DNA of 64,000 nucleotides from SZUA-309 sp965230005 (GCA_965230005.1 OZ245934.1:5208001-5272000); one strand, 5' to 3'; counted from the first letter of the stretch, positions 42,947 through 51,504 are shown. A program made the numbers and translations. Notes: generated from the letters alone by a model not told the origin.

Positions 42947-43960
42947 TCAGTCGAGACGAACGACGCGGGTGCCGACGTTGCCCCCGGCAAGGAGATCCAC
43001 GAAGGCCTCCGGCGCGGCGGCGAGGCCCTGCACTTCGTCCGTGAGGCTCTTCAGGCTGCCATCGGCGAGCCAGCCAGCGATTTCCTTGCGGGCTTCCTCA
43101 TAGCGGCTGGCGAAATCGAAGACCAGAAAGCCACGCATGGTGAGGCGTTTGTTGACGAGCAGACCGGGTACCCCTTTCGGGCCCGGCTCCGGCGAGTCCG
43201 TATCGTATTGCGAAACGACGCCGCAGCAGGCGATGCGTCCGTGGACATTCATGCGAAACAGCGCGGCGCCCAGGACGTGGCCGCCGGTGTTGTCGAAGTA
43301 AACGTCCACCCCGTCGGGTGTGGCCTCTTTCAGGGCGGCGCGAAAATCCGGATTCCGGTAGTTGGCGGTGGCATCGAAGCCAAGCTGGTCTGTGAGCAGG
43401 GCCCCTTTCTCGTCGCTGCCGCAGACGCCTACGACTCGTGTGTTGCGGATCTTCGCCATCTGACCCACAAGATGACCCACGGACCCGGCAGCCGCGGACA
43501 CCATGACCGTTTCTTCCGCTTTCGGCGCGCCCACGTCGAAGAGTCCAAAGTAGGCGGTCAGCCCGTTCACGCCGAGGGGCCCGAGATAGTGAATCGGGTC
43601 CAGATCCGGATCGAGACGGCTCAGGGCTTTGCCCGCATGTACGGAGAAACGCTGCCAGCCCGTCGGACCCAGAACCCGATCGCCGACGGAGAAGTCCGCG
43701 TGTTCGCTGGCGACCACCTCGCCGACACCGGTGCCGTTCATGACCACTCCGGTTGTCGGCGCGCCGGCGTAGCTGGCGCTGCCCTGGAGACCGGCGCGGG
43801 TGCCGGCGGTGATTGCAAAGGCCGTGGTCCTGACCAGAACCTCCCCGGCGCCGACGTCAGGCATCGGTGCCTTGGACAGTTCATAGTCGCTGGCTTTGAG
43901 TTTGCCGCTCGGCAGCGATGCGATGAGTACCTGTTCGTTTTCGCTCTTGGTATCGGTCAT
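42947..43960 (-). CDS. NADP-dependent oxidoreductase, MDR superfamily (CurA/prostaglandin-reductase-like)
   Basis: A 337-residue zinc-free medium-chain reductase. SAAAGSVGHLVGQMAKI is the nucleotide-binding motif, and GPLGVNGLTAYFGL and DVYFDNTGGHVLGAAL match the leukotriene-B4 dehydrogenase/CurA branch that reduces the double bond of enones. No zinc ligands are seen. It lies downstream of the VOC gene on the same strand. Confidence 0.88.
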   Translation of the reverse strand: MTDTKSENEQVLIASLPSGKLKASDYELSKAPMPDVGAGEVLVRTTAFAITAGTRAGLQGSASYAGAPTTGVVMNGTGVGEVVASEHADFSVGDRVLGPTGWQRFSVHAGKALSRLDPDLDPIHYLGPLGVNGLTAYFGLFDVGAPKAEETVMVSAAAGSVGHLVGQMAKIRNTRVVGVCGSDEKGALLTDQLGFDATANYRNPDFRAALKEATPDGVDVYFDNTGGHVLGAALFRMNVHGRIACCGVVSQYDTDSPEPGPKGVPGLLVNKRLTMRGFLVFDFASRYEEARKEIAGWLADGSLKSLTDEVQGLAAAPEAFVDLLAGGNVGTRVVRLD

Positions 43961-44028
43961 GGGGCGGATGTTCCTGGTTAGGGTTTGAGGTTCCGCGCTT
44001 GCGCAGAGGCAGCGCCGCGTGCCGGGGC

Positions 44029-44517
44029 TCAGTCGTTGAGCCCCTCTTCGCCGTAGCGGGTGGCGGGTCCGGGTCCATCGGGTCCGAGGCGGCCTTTGTT
44101 ACCGAAGTGACCTTTGCCGGGAATGTGGTTGATCTCGATGCGGATGCCGTCCGGGTCCTCGAACAGCACCGAGTAGTAGCCCGGTGCGAATTCGTCACCG
44201 TCTTCCGGCGGATGCACGACATGGGCGCCGAGGGATTCGGCGTGGGCGTGAATGGCATCCACATCTTCCCGGGAGCGAGCCCGGAGACAGAAGTGATGCA
44301 GTCCGGCCGTCCACTGGTCGAAGGCCTTGTCGCGCTTCTCTTCCGGACCGAGGCGCGCCAGCAGCCCGGTGCGACCACCGATGCAGTAGACGGTTTCATC
44401 GTTGCGGATGAGGGTTTTCAATCCCATGAAGTGGCACAGCGATTCCCAGAACGCGAGGCCTTCCGGCCGTGTGATCGTGAACTGGATGTGTGCGATACCG
44501 TTGATCTCGACGCTCAT
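44029..44517 (-). CDS. VOC/glyoxalase-superfamily protein
   Basis: A 162-residue VOC protein with HIQFTITRPEGLAFWESLCHFMG at the N-terminus and LHHFCLRARSREDV..YYSVLFEDPDGIRIEINHIPG at the C-terminus. The metal ligands would be the first His, the HH pair and the Glu of RIEI. Its ATG overlaps the stop of the DUF2784 gene (ATGA). Its reaction is unknown. Confidence 0.82.
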   Translation of the reverse strand: MSVEINGIAHIQFTITRPEGLAFWESLCHFMGLKTLIRNDETVYCIGGRTGLLARLGPEEKRDKAFDQWTAGLHHFCLRARSREDVDAIHAHAESLGAHVVHPPEDGDEFAPGYYSVLFEDPDGIRIEINHIPGKGHFGNKGRLGPDGPGPATRYGEEGLND

Positions 44518-44882
44518 GGGCTCCCCCTCCCGCGCAGCCAGAGGAAACCATAGAGGGCGCCGTTCACCAGGACAACCAGGGCGCCCAGCAGGAACTGCAG
44601 GTCGCTCGTGAGTCCTGCCGGGTAAAGCACGGGGAGCAGGTACGCTTCCACGAAACTGCCCGTGTAGCCGTCTTCCCCCGCCGCCGCACGAAGCTGACTC
44701 TCGAGGGGGGTGAGGGGGCAGATGCGTCCGGAGAATTCGACGTAGGCACCCCAGGCAGCAGCCGGCAGATGCACCCAGACGATGCGGGGCCAGCGAAGCG
44801 CGAGCAGCGCACCGAGCAGCACAAAGGCGACGAAAGCCAGGTGCAGGGTGACGACGAGATCTGCGAGGAGACCCGCCGTCAT
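44514..44882 (-). CDS. DUF2784 membrane protein
   Basis: A 122-residue protein with three or four membrane helices. LHLAFVAFVLLGALLALRW, CPLTPLE and a terminal hydrophobic helix are the DUF2784 pattern (the CPLT-PLE motif is conserved). Function unknown. It is sandwiched between an enoyl-CoA hydratase gene (10-base gap) and a VOC gene (overlap), so it belongs to one operon. Confidence 0.85.
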   Translation of the reverse strand: MTAGLLADLVVTLHLAFVAFVLLGALLALRWPRIVWVHLPAAAWGAYVEFSGRICPLTPLESQLRAAAGEDGYTGSFVEAYLLPVLYPAGLTSDLQFLLGALVVLVNGALYGFLWLRGRGSP

Positions 44883-44892
44883 GGTCCCGTCC

Positions 44893-45690
44893 TCAGGCGC
44901 TCCGGTAGTTGCCGGGGCGCTTCTCGAAGAAGGCGTTGACCGCTTCCATGTGGTCCGCTTCGCCGTGGCAGACGGCCTGGAAGGCAGCGGACATGTCGAG
45001 GAGTTCGTTCAAACTGGCTTTTTCACTCGCGCGCATGAGCTGCTTGGTCAGGCGCACGGCGTGGGGCGGGTTGGCCGCGATGCTCGCAGCCAGAGCGAGG
45101 GAGCGCTCCAGCAGGGCTTCCGGTTCCACGACCTCCGACACGAGCCCCATGGAGAGCGCGTCTTCAGCGGAGACCGGGTCGCCGCTGAATGCCATTTTGC
45201 AGGCGTTGGAGTAGCCGACCGCGCGGGGCAGGAACCAGGCGCCGCCGTCACCGGGAATGATGCCGAGCTTGACGAAGCTCTCAGCGAACATGGCCTTGCT
45301 GGAGGCGATGCGGATATCGCACATGGTGGCGAGGTCGCAGCCGGCGCCCACAGCCGGACCGTTGACGGCTGCAATGACGGGGACGTTCAGGGCATAAATG
45401 GCCCGGGGGATGCGCTGGATGCCTTTGCGGTAGGCATCGGCCTGATCGAAGGGATCGCCGGAAAAAAGCCCCTTGCGATCGCGCATGTCCTTCACGTTGC
45501 CGCCGGCGCAAAAGGCGGAACCTTCACCGGTGAGCACCACGGCGCGAACCGACGCGTCGTCGTTGATCTCCGCACAGGTCTGTTCGAAGTCGTCGAATTG
45601 CTCGGCACCGGTCAGAGCGTTGCGGGTGTCCGGGCTCGACATGGTGAGCAGCAGCACGTGTTCGTGGCGTTCGCGGGCGAGGAAGCTCAT
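44893..45690 (-). CDS. Enoyl-CoA hydratase/isomerase
   Basis: A 265-residue crotonase-fold protein. The oxyanion-hole segments are AFCAGGNVKDM and NGPAVGAGCDLATMCDIRIA; the expected Glu near SFVKLGIIPGDGGAWFLPRAVG sits at a Gly/Asp, so hydratase activity may be altered. AAGGAG lies upstream of ATG 45690. It is followed in the operon by DUF2784 and VOC genes. Confidence 0.88.
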   Translation of the reverse strand: MSFLARERHEHVLLLTMSSPDTRNALTGAEQFDDFEQTCAEINDDASVRAVVLTGEGSAFCAGGNVKDMRDRKGLFSGDPFDQADAYRKGIQRIPRAIYALNVPVIAAVNGPAVGAGCDLATMCDIRIASSKAMFAESFVKLGIIPGDGGAWFLPRAVGYSNACKMAFSGDPVSAEDALSMGLVSEVVEPEALLERSLALAASIAANPPHAVRLTKQLMRASEKASLNELLDMSAAFQAVCHGEADHMEAVNAFFEKRPGNYRSA

Positions 45691-45729
45691 GGCTTGTCTC
45701 CTTCCTGATGACTGGCTGAAAGCGGTGGA

Positions 45730-45966
45730 TCAGTTAACGGGTTCAGAGTGGATGTCCAGCAGGTCTTCCACACACTTGATGAGCATGGGTGTCCCCGGTT
45801 GCACCCCGGAGGCGATGCACTGGCGCTCGAAGGTGGCGCGCATGCGCTCGGCGTCGGTCCCGGCCGAGTCAATGTCCGACTGGGTCGGGCTGACGTTGCT
45901 GCAGCCGGCGAGCCACAGCAAGGCGCCGGCCGCGAAGAGTTGCCTGCGGGTGGTGGATGCTGGCAT
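45730..45966 (-). CDS. Small lipoprotein with twin-arginine-like signal
   Basis: A 78-residue protein read from ATG 45966: MPASTTRRQLFAAGALLWLAGC. TRRQLF is a Tat-like motif and LAGC is a lipobox, so it is probably a lipidated protein. The mature part is about 56 residues with two more cysteines (RQCIAS and IKCVED). A GTG at 46005 is an alternative start. It is the last gene of the set of ligand-binding proteins. Family unknown. Confidence 0.6.
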   Translation of the reverse strand: MPASTTRRQLFAAGALLWLAGCSNVSPTQSDIDSAGTDAERMRATFERQCIASGVQPGTPMLIKCVEDLLDIHSEPVN

Positions 45967-46039
45967 CCGCCGATTGAGGCGCCAGGCGCTGATGGTTCTT
46001 CTCACTCTGATCGTCCCTGCATTACTGTTCCGGGTTGGC

Positions 46040-47146
46040 TCAACCATCCGCCTGGCTTTCTGCGGCCACGAGAGACAGCCCCAGCAGCGCTGCGATCGAG
46101 GACGGCAGGACGATGCGGATGAGCATGAACCTGAGGAGCAGGAGGATAACGCAGACCAGCAGCACTCCGCCTGCTGCCCAATAACGGGCGCGGATGATGG
46201 GCGCCTGGACTTCGGCGATGTCCTGCTCCGCAAGCACCGCCCAGCGTAAGCCTTCGAAGGCAAAACCCTGGTAGGCGGAGTAAACGGGGACGCCACGATA
46301 GTCGTCGACGATGTCGATGCCGGTTTCACCGTCCAGGGCGAGCCGTGTTGTTCGACCGGTGACTTCTGCCGCGAGCACCGTTGATTCATCGAAAAAGCGG
46401 GAAGTGCTGCGCATGAGACCGTCTTCGCCGACGAGATAGGTTTCCCCGGATTCACCCATGCCTGCCGAAAACTGCATGATCCGGTTGATGGGCGCTTCCG
46501 GAATCTGAATCGCATAAACACCGAGGAAGGTCTCACCATCGTAGACCCGGGAGCCGAGAAAGGCCGCCGGTTGATCGGCGCTTGGCCCGTAGCGGCTGAA
46601 GTCCTGCGTCGCGAGTTCCGGCGCATCGAGGTGCACCAGCGCCTGGAACAGGCGACCGAGACCGGTGTCCGCGTAAGGACCGTCGATGAGATTGGTACCC
46701 AGGTCCGCTTCCTTCGCCACGGTGTAGAGCACGTCACCTTCCGGACCGATGAAGAAGACGTCGTAGTACTGATGATGCTCGGCAAACGCTTTGACCCGCA
46801 GATCGATGGACGTACCTGCCTCCACGGCCCGGGTGCCTTCGAAAGATTCGGCACCGAGGTCACCGAAGCCGGCGATCCCTTCGTTGTCGTCTTCAGCCTG
46901 GGCTCGATTCAGCTGTTTGAGGATGTCGATCACAACCGGCCGGCTGGACCAGAGCAGCACCTCCGAGCGCAGACTTTCGAAGTAACTTTCGAGTACCGAC
47001 TTGCGCAACATGAGCATGGTGGTCAGGTGGCCCACGGCCCGCGCCTCGGTACGCTGCTCATAGACCCGCAGCGCGGCGAGCCCGCCGACAACGATGGCGA
47101 GAAACACCAGGACCAGTGCCAGGTTGATGGAGCGGTTGCCTTTCAT
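46040..47146 (-). CDS. Membrane-anchored Cache-domain protein lacking an output domain
   Basis: A 368-residue protein with an N-terminal membrane helix (residues 8-26), a periplasmic double-Cache-like sensor (SYFESLRSEVLLWSSRPVV.., YYDVFFIGPEGDVLYTVAKEADLGTNLI.., GVYAIQIPEAPINRIM.., GETYLVGEDGLMRS..) and a C-terminal helix pair (about 325-365). In chemoreceptors or GGDEF/kinase proteins a signalling domain follows; here the chain ends. Its start overlaps the TAXI gene by 4 bases (ATGA), so they are co-translated. It may signal through a partner. Confidence 0.8.
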   Translation of the reverse strand: MKGNRSINLALVLVFLAIVVGGLAALRVYEQRTEARAVGHLTTMLMLRKSVLESYFESLRSEVLLWSSRPVVIDILKQLNRAQAEDDNEGIAGFGDLGAESFEGTRAVEAGTSIDLRVKAFAEHHQYYDVFFIGPEGDVLYTVAKEADLGTNLIDGPYADTGLGRLFQALVHLDAPELATQDFSRYGPSADQPAAFLGSRVYDGETFLGVYAIQIPEAPINRIMQFSAGMGESGETYLVGEDGLMRSTSRFFDESTVLAAEVTGRTTRLALDGETGIDIVDDYRGVPVYSAYQGFAFEGLRWAVLAEQDIAEVQAPIIRARYWAAGGVLLVCVILLLLRFMLIRIVLPSSIAALLGLSLVAAESQADG

Positions 47147-48417
47147 GACGCTTCGGGCCGCGCGGCCTGCTGCTCCCCTTCCAGGAGCTCGTTCACGGCC
47201 TGCCAGGTGAAGGAGAACTCGTCGAAACCTTCGCTCGATATCCGGTCGTTGTCGAGATCGTCGACGACCTTGATGAGAATATCGCCGAGGGCACTCCGGT
47301 AGTGGCCGACGTCATGGTCACCGGCTTTGGCGCTTTCATAGAGGGCGAGCAGATCCTTGTTGTAGGCATCCGCCCGGTCTTTCTGCCGACCCTGAAACCA
47401 GTTGCGGAAGCCGAAGAACATGGACGCAAAGATGGCGGTCAGGGACAGCACCGTGCGCAGGAAGTCGGCCTGCTCACTCCAGAAACCGGGCTCCTCCCGG
47501 GCGAAGTACTGGGCTGCGCCTGCATGGAGCGGCAGAGTAGTGCCGCTCGTGAAATCCGGTGCGCGGATCAGCGAGGCCAGGGAACTCTGCTCGCTCAGGG
47601 CTCGCTGTCGTTCGAAGAGCACGGTACTGATGGTGTAGACCACACTGGCGGGCAGATCATTGCGGGCAACGAGCAGGCGGTCGACGGTGGCCGTCGGCAG
47701 ATCCTCTTCCGGCAGCGGCGGATTGCCCCGGTAGCTGCCTTTCGGGATGCGGCCGGAGTTGATGGCCGACTTACGCAGATGCAGGGCAGGGGCCTGCAGT
47801 ATCGGGACAATGGTGATGTCCGCCTGCTCAACGAGCTCGCGCACGGATTCATCGCCCGGCGCCCGGACCCGGAACACGGCGTCAACGGCGCCGACGATGA
47901 GTGCCCATTCGGCGGAGCGGGCCGACATGGACAGCCAGTCGAGATCTCCTTCCGTGAGCCCGTAGTGGCTCGCCAGGTACCAGAAAGAGGTGAACTGAGC
48001 CGAGCCCCGGGAGGGCAGGGCGACACTCCGGCCGGCGAGATCGGCGACGGACCCGATCCCGGCGTCGCGGCGGACGATGAGCTGGTAGGCGTCCGGATAG
48101 AGAATGGCGACGAGGCGGGCGTTGTTGCTGGCTGCAGCATCGGCCTGAAGCAGCGCAAGATCAGCGTAGCCGGCGTCCATGAGCCGGGCGTTCTCGAGGG
48201 AGCCACCGGTTTCGATGACTTCGAGCTCGAGGTCGCGGTGATTGGCGTTCACCACCCGGGCAATCGCTTCCGCCAGGGCAAAGCCTTCGCTGGCGCGACC
48301 CCCGGCAGCGATGATCAGGGTCTGTGACTGCCGCTCCTGAAAGGCGAGCCAGCCGACCGCACCGACCGCCACGAGGGCGGCGACGGCGACGAGCAGCAGG
48401 TTGAAGGTGCGGAGCAT
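47143..48417 (-). CDS. TAXI-family solute receptor with two membrane anchors and a cytoplasmic tail
   Basis: A 424-residue protein. After an uncleaved-looking N-terminal helix (residues 5-25) comes a TAXI-type binding domain (LIIAAGGRASEGFALAEAIA.., IETGGSLENARLMDAGYADLALLQADAA, FRVRAPGD). A second helix (about residues 325-345, TVLSLTAIFASMFFGF) and a roughly 80-residue charged tail (GRQKDRADAYNKDLLALYESAKAG..) follow. Ordinary TRAP receptors are soluble; the anchors and tail suggest a sensor or co-receptor. No TRAP permease gene is nearby. It is co-translated with the Cache protein. Confidence 0.82.
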   Translation of the reverse strand: MLRTFNLLLVAVAALVAVGAVGWLAFQERQSQTLIIAAGGRASEGFALAEAIARVVNANHRDLELEVIETGGSLENARLMDAGYADLALLQADAAASNNARLVAILYPDAYQLIVRRDAGIGSVADLAGRSVALPSRGSAQFTSFWYLASHYGLTEGDLDWLSMSARSAEWALIVGAVDAVFRVRAPGDESVRELVEQADITIVPILQAPALHLRKSAINSGRIPKGSYRGNPPLPEEDLPTATVDRLLVARNDLPASVVYTISTVLFERQRALSEQSSLASLIRAPDFTSGTTLPLHAGAAQYFAREEPGFWSEQADFLRTVLSLTAIFASMFFGFRNWFQGRQKDRADAYNKDLLALYESAKAGDHDVGHYRSALGDILIKVVDDLDNDRISSEGFDEFSFTWQAVNELLEGEQQAARPEAS

Positions 48418-48474
48418 CGGTTGATGCAGCCGCGCCGGCGATCAGAGCCGGCGCGGAGAGTCAGAGGCGCCCGT

Positions 48475-49302
48475 TCAGGGCAGTTGGACGAGCCAGCTGC
48501 CGTCCTGGAACCACTTCTGATTGAGTTTCTGAAGCACACCGCTGGCTTCCATGGCGCGCATGTAGTTCTGCACGAGATTCAGGAGCAGCGGGTCGCTGGC
48601 GGGCACCGCAATGCCGATCGGCTCGATGGTCAGCGGCTGGTTGGCAGCAACGAGACCTGCATCGGGCCAGCGCATGCGGTTGACCATGATGGTGCTGGCG
48701 TCGGCGACGAACAGATCCGCCTTGTTGGCGAGCAGCTGGTCGATGGCGTCTTCGTTGGTCTTCGTTTCGATGAGATTCGCGTTCGGGGCGACACCTTTGA
48801 CGAAATCGACGCTGGTCGTTCCGGCCACCGCGACCACCTTGAGGTCCGTGGTGGCAAGCTCCTCGGTACCCAGCGCGGCGAGCGTCTCGGAGCGAGCCAG
48901 GATCGACTTGCCGTTGATGTGGTAAGGCGCAACGAACGCAGCTCGCATGTTCCGGGGCAGCGTCGCCGTCATGCCGGAGATGACGAGGTCGACCTTGCCT
49001 GCCTCGAGCGCGGTGAGCAGCTCGCCGAAGGGCATATCGACGATTTCGAGCTCCACGTCCAGGGCGACGGAAAGCAGACCGGCAAGATCGACGTCCATAC
49101 CGATGGTCTTGCCGTCGCGATTGTCGAAGTTGAAGGGCGGCTGATCGGTAGACATACCGACCCTCAGCGTGCCGCTTTCGGCGATCCGCGCGAGGACCGG
49201 CGACTGTTCGGAGGCGCTGGCCGTAAAAGGCAGGGCGACCAGCAGGCCGGTGAGCAGGGTGAGGATGCCGCGACGGCTGATCCTTTTTACGAAGTTGAGC
49301 AT
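48475..49302 (-). CDS. Periplasmic amino-acid-type solute-binding protein (SBP family 3)
   Basis: A 275-residue secreted binding protein: signal peptide (LLTGLLVALPFTASA), then ESGTLRVGMSTDQPPFNF, GMDVDLAGLLSVAL, LEAGKVDLVISGMTATLPR and a C-terminal LNQKWFQDGSW, all typical of the ABC polar-amino-acid binding family. No ABC permease or ATPase gene accompanies it; TAXI and Cache genes follow on the same strand after 57 bases. AAGGAA precedes the ATG. It may feed ligand information to the TAXI/Cache proteins (inference). Confidence 0.88.
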   Translation of the reverse strand: MLNFVKRISRRGILTLLTGLLVALPFTASASEQSPVLARIAESGTLRVGMSTDQPPFNFDNRDGKTIGMDVDLAGLLSVALDVELEIVDMPFGELLTALEAGKVDLVISGMTATLPRNMRAAFVAPYHINGKSILARSETLAALGTEELATTDLKVVAVAGTTSVDFVKGVAPNANLIETKTNEDAIDQLLANKADLFVADASTIMVNRMRWPDAGLVAANQPLTIEPIGIAVPASDPLLLNLVQNYMRAMEASGVLQKLNQKWFQDGSWLVQLP

Positions 49303-49438
49303 GTGAGTTCCTTCTATGATGGCGGCATCCGTAGGCTTCTCGGCCCCGGAGCTTGCGAAGTCCGGGCGCCGTTATACATCGTGGGGATGAGCCGGACAAG
49401 AGAAGGTCCGAGCTGCGACGCTCCGCGCCTTCGGTCCG

Positions 49439-49837
49439 TCAGGGGGGCAGGCAGTCGCCTGGCAGGGTGCTGTCGATCTCGAGCACCGAATCAATGCGAT
49501 ACAGGCCGTCATAGCTGACGGCGAAGCCCACAGGCGACTCATCGAGCAGGGCACCGCGGTAGCGGAGGTACATGGGCTGATAGGGCTCTGCGGCATTCTT
49601 CTGCACGAAGGCTTTCAAGGGATCCAGCAGAGCGCCGGTGCCGCGGACCCAGAAGCAGGTATCCGTACCGCAGGGGCAGACGACGTTCACTTCTGCGCCG
49701 TAGTAGTACAGGCCGCGTTCCGGCGGAGGGTCACTGCAGCCGGGGAGTATCAGAAGCAGCAGGGCGCCGGCCAGCAGTCGGCCGGGCGCAAGTCGCTGGC
49801 GGTTCTGCGCCGGGGCTCGGCGAGGGATCTCCGGCAT
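49439..49837 (-). CDS. Small lipoprotein, unknown function
   Basis: A 132-residue protein with an N-terminal basic region, hydrophobic helix and lipobox LPGC (C34). The mature part contains CPCGTDTC, a cysteine cluster (two Cys in CPC, one in DTC) that could form disulfides or bind metal, followed by YQPMYLRYRGALLDES. I chose ATG 49837; upstream sequence in the frame is non-coding. Downstream of a SnoaL-like gene on the same strand. Confidence 0.65.
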   Translation of the reverse strand: MPEIPRRAPAQNRQRLAPGRLLAGALLLLILPGCSDPPPERGLYYYGAEVNVVCPCGTDTCFWVRGTGALLDPLKAFVQKNAAEPYQPMYLRYRGALLDESPVGFAVSYDGLYRIDSVLEIDSTLPGDCLPP

Positions 49838-49853
49838 TTCAGGTGCGTGGCCG

Positions 49854-50255
49854 CTACTGCATGAGCTGTGTGAAAACGTCCACGGCATCGACGAACACCC
49901 GGTAGTCCTGGATCTGGCCGTTCTCGAACTCAAAGATGCTGCACACGAACCTCGGGATGACCGGTGAACCCTGCGCGGACAGAGCGCTGGGCTGGCTCGG
50001 TTCCCCCTGCCACTTCCACAGGCCCACGGCAGTCCGGTCGTCTGCAAAGATCTTCAGGACTTCGATCTCGACGTCCGGTGTGTTCGCGCAGAAACCGCGG
50101 GCGTGCGCATCGAGGGCATCGGGCCCGGAGCGGCCGGGCTGCGTGTGGTCGACCATCCCTGGCGCGGCGATCTCTGCGATGCGGTCGAAGTTCCTTTCAG
50201 CGAGCACCTCGTTGAGGTAGATGCTCATCAGTTGTCTGCCTTGTTCCGCACTCAC
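49854..50255 (-). CDS. SnoaL-like polyketide-cyclase-fold protein
   Basis: A 133-residue protein of the NTF2-like superfamily: YLNEVLAERNFDRIAEIAAPGMVDHTQPGRSGPDAL..HARGFCANTPDVEIEVLKIFADDRTAVGLWKWQGEP fits the SnoaL/ester-cyclase pattern. GTG start with AGGAAA upstream. Such proteins often act on small hydrophobic molecules, but many have no known activity. Confidence 0.82.
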   Translation of the reverse strand: MSAEQGRQLMSIYLNEVLAERNFDRIAEIAAPGMVDHTQPGRSGPDALDAHARGFCANTPDVEIEVLKIFADDRTAVGLWKWQGEPSQPSALSAQGSPVIPRFVCSIFEFENGQIQDYRVFVDAVDVFTQLMQ

Positions 50256-50322
50256 GCTGGTGTTTCCTTGTTCGGGCCGCTAGCTTCGGGGTCTTTGAAC
50301 GATCATGAAAGGAGGCGTCGTT

Positions 50323-50628
50323 GTGAGCAACCCGGTCTATATGGTGGGCATCATCGATGTGAAAGACTTTCAGAGCTACGCAGAGAACTATGGTGTGCCG
50401 GTTGGCGCGATGTTCGCTGAGGTGGGCGCTGAGATCGTGGCCGCTTCGACGGAAGCCGAAGTGCTGGAAGGAGACTGGGTGGGGAACTGGTCGGTGATCG
50501 TCAAAGTGCCGAGCGCCGACATCGCGAGAGAACTCTACCACTCCGAGAAGTACGCGCCTTTCAAAGCGGCGCGCCAGGAATCTCTGGCGAACAGCACGAC
50601 ACTCGCCATCGTGCCGGCGCTTGCCTGA
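50323..50628 (+). CDS. DUF1330 protein
   Basis: A 101-residue dimeric alpha/beta-barrel-fold protein with the DUF1330 core: YMVGIIDVKDFQSYAENYGVPVG.., GDWVGNWSVIVKVPSADIARELYHSEKYAPFKAAR. The start is decided by AAAGGAGG, which lies 7 bases before GTG 50323. The ATG at 50305 is in frame, but the ribosome site would be inside it. Convergent with the ArsR gene; divergent from the SnoaL-like gene. Confidence 0.85.
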   Translation: MSNPVYMVGIIDVKDFQSYAENYGVPVGAMFAEVGAEIVAASTEAEVLEGDWVGNWSVIVKVPSADIARELYHSEKYAPFKAARQESLANSTTLAIVPALA

Positions 50629-50646
50629 GAGGATCGCTGTCGGGGG

Positions 50647-50976
50647 TCAGCGCAGGTAGCCGAGCCAGCGCTCGAACAGGCTCACCAGCAGCTCGTCGTT
50701 CGCCCGGTAGACCCGCTCCCGGCCCTGCCGCTCGACGCTCAGCAGGCCGCTGGTCACCAGCGTCGCGAGATGGCGGCTCGTGGTGGGCCAGGTACAGTCG
50801 AAGCGCCGGGCGATTTGTCCCGCCCGGGCTTCGCCGCGAAAGTGCACGGAGAGCAGGATCTGCCGCCGCAGCGGGTGGGCGAGGGCGCCGAACACGGCGT
50901 CGGCTTCCTCGACTTCCTGCAGCGCCCTGGACTTCACCGCCCTGGATCCCGGAGGCCCCTGCACGGCCCCGGTCAC
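50647..50976 (-). CDS. ArsR-family transcriptional regulator
   Basis: A 109-residue winged-helix repressor (ADAVFGALAHPLRRQILLSVH.., AGQIARRFDCTWPTTSRHLATLVTSGLLSVERQGRERVYRA). The start is most likely GTG 50976, which overlaps the stop of the upstream ABM-like gene (GTGA); a longer frame to 51036 is possible. No CxC metal-binding motif typical of metal-sensing ArsR proteins is seen. Two palindromes upstream of the operon probably are its operators. Confidence 0.87.
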   Translation of the reverse strand: MTGAVQGPPGSRAVKSRALQEVEEADAVFGALAHPLRRQILLSVHFRGEARAGQIARRFDCTWPTTSRHLATLVTSGLLSVERQGRERVYRANDELLVSLFERWLGYLR

Positions 50977-51293
50977 GGCGTGAACGCCTCCACGTGCGGA
51001 AACTCCATGTTCGGCTTGCTGCCCCGGGTCTCGCAAAGGCTGTCCATCGGTTCCCAGATCTGCAGGACTTCCGGGTGCTCGTGGGCGCGATTCACCGCGC
51101 CGTCGTGCCAGTGGAAGATCTCGAAATAGATGGGTTTACCGTTGTCCTGCTCAGCCCCGCGAAAATGCTGGGCGGGTGTGTCCGTCACGAGGCCCAGGCG
51201 ATGCAGGGTAGGCCAGTGCTCGCGGAGCAGGGCCTCGAAGCGAGGCTCGTTGCCGGTGGAGACCCGATAGTGGCAGATCACGGTTTCGGACAT
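50973..51293 (-). CDS. Small ABM-like dimeric alpha/beta-barrel protein
   Basis: A 106-residue protein (CHYRVSTGNEPRFEALLREHWPTLHRLGLV.., IYFEIFHWHDGAVNRAHEHPEVLQIWEPMDSLCE) similar in layout to antibiotic-biosynthesis-monooxygenase-like and NIPSNAP-like proteins. Good ribosome site CAGGAGG. First gene of an operon with ArsR. Function unknown; the regulator suggests inducible expression. Confidence 0.75.
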   Translation of the reverse strand: MSETVICHYRVSTGNEPRFEALLREHWPTLHRLGLVTDTPAQHFRGAEQDNGKPIYFEIFHWHDGAVNRAHEHPEVLQIWEPMDSLCETRGSKPNMEFPHVEAFTP

Positions 51294-51324
51294 CAGTGCC
51301 TCCTGTTTCTGTTTCGGCTGTTTT

Positions 51325-51344
51325 TATTAGCTGCTTTGCTAATA
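51325..51344 (-). promoter_or_regulatory. Palindromic operator 1 of the ABM-arsR operon
   Basis: TATTAGC-N6-GCTAATA (arms 51325-51331 and 51338-51344), 31 bases before the ABM start. It shares the core TTAGC-N6-GCTAA with the second palindrome. Probable binding site for the ArsR repressor encoded in the operon. Confidence 0.7.
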
Positions 51345-51368
51345 GTTTGGACGGTAGCCGGAAACTAA

Positions 51369-51392
51369 TTGTTTAGCAAGTTAGCTAAACAA
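51369..51392 (-). promoter_or_regulatory. Palindromic operator 2 of the ABM-arsR operon
   Basis: TTGTTTAGC-N6-GCTAAACAA (arms 51369-51377 and 51384-51392), a perfect 9-bp inverted repeat. The core TTAGC/GCTAA and 6-base spacer are identical in form to operator 1, with centres 46 bp apart. The region is AT-rich compared with the rest of the window. Confidence 0.7.
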
Positions 51393-51504
51393 AACCAGAA
51401 GTCTGGTAGCTGGATAACTGGCCAAAGATGCCCGAGGTCTGCGCTACGCAGACGTTCGGCTCCGCCCCGTAATGCGCCTCTCAGAAATGCACTTCCCGAA
51501 ATAG

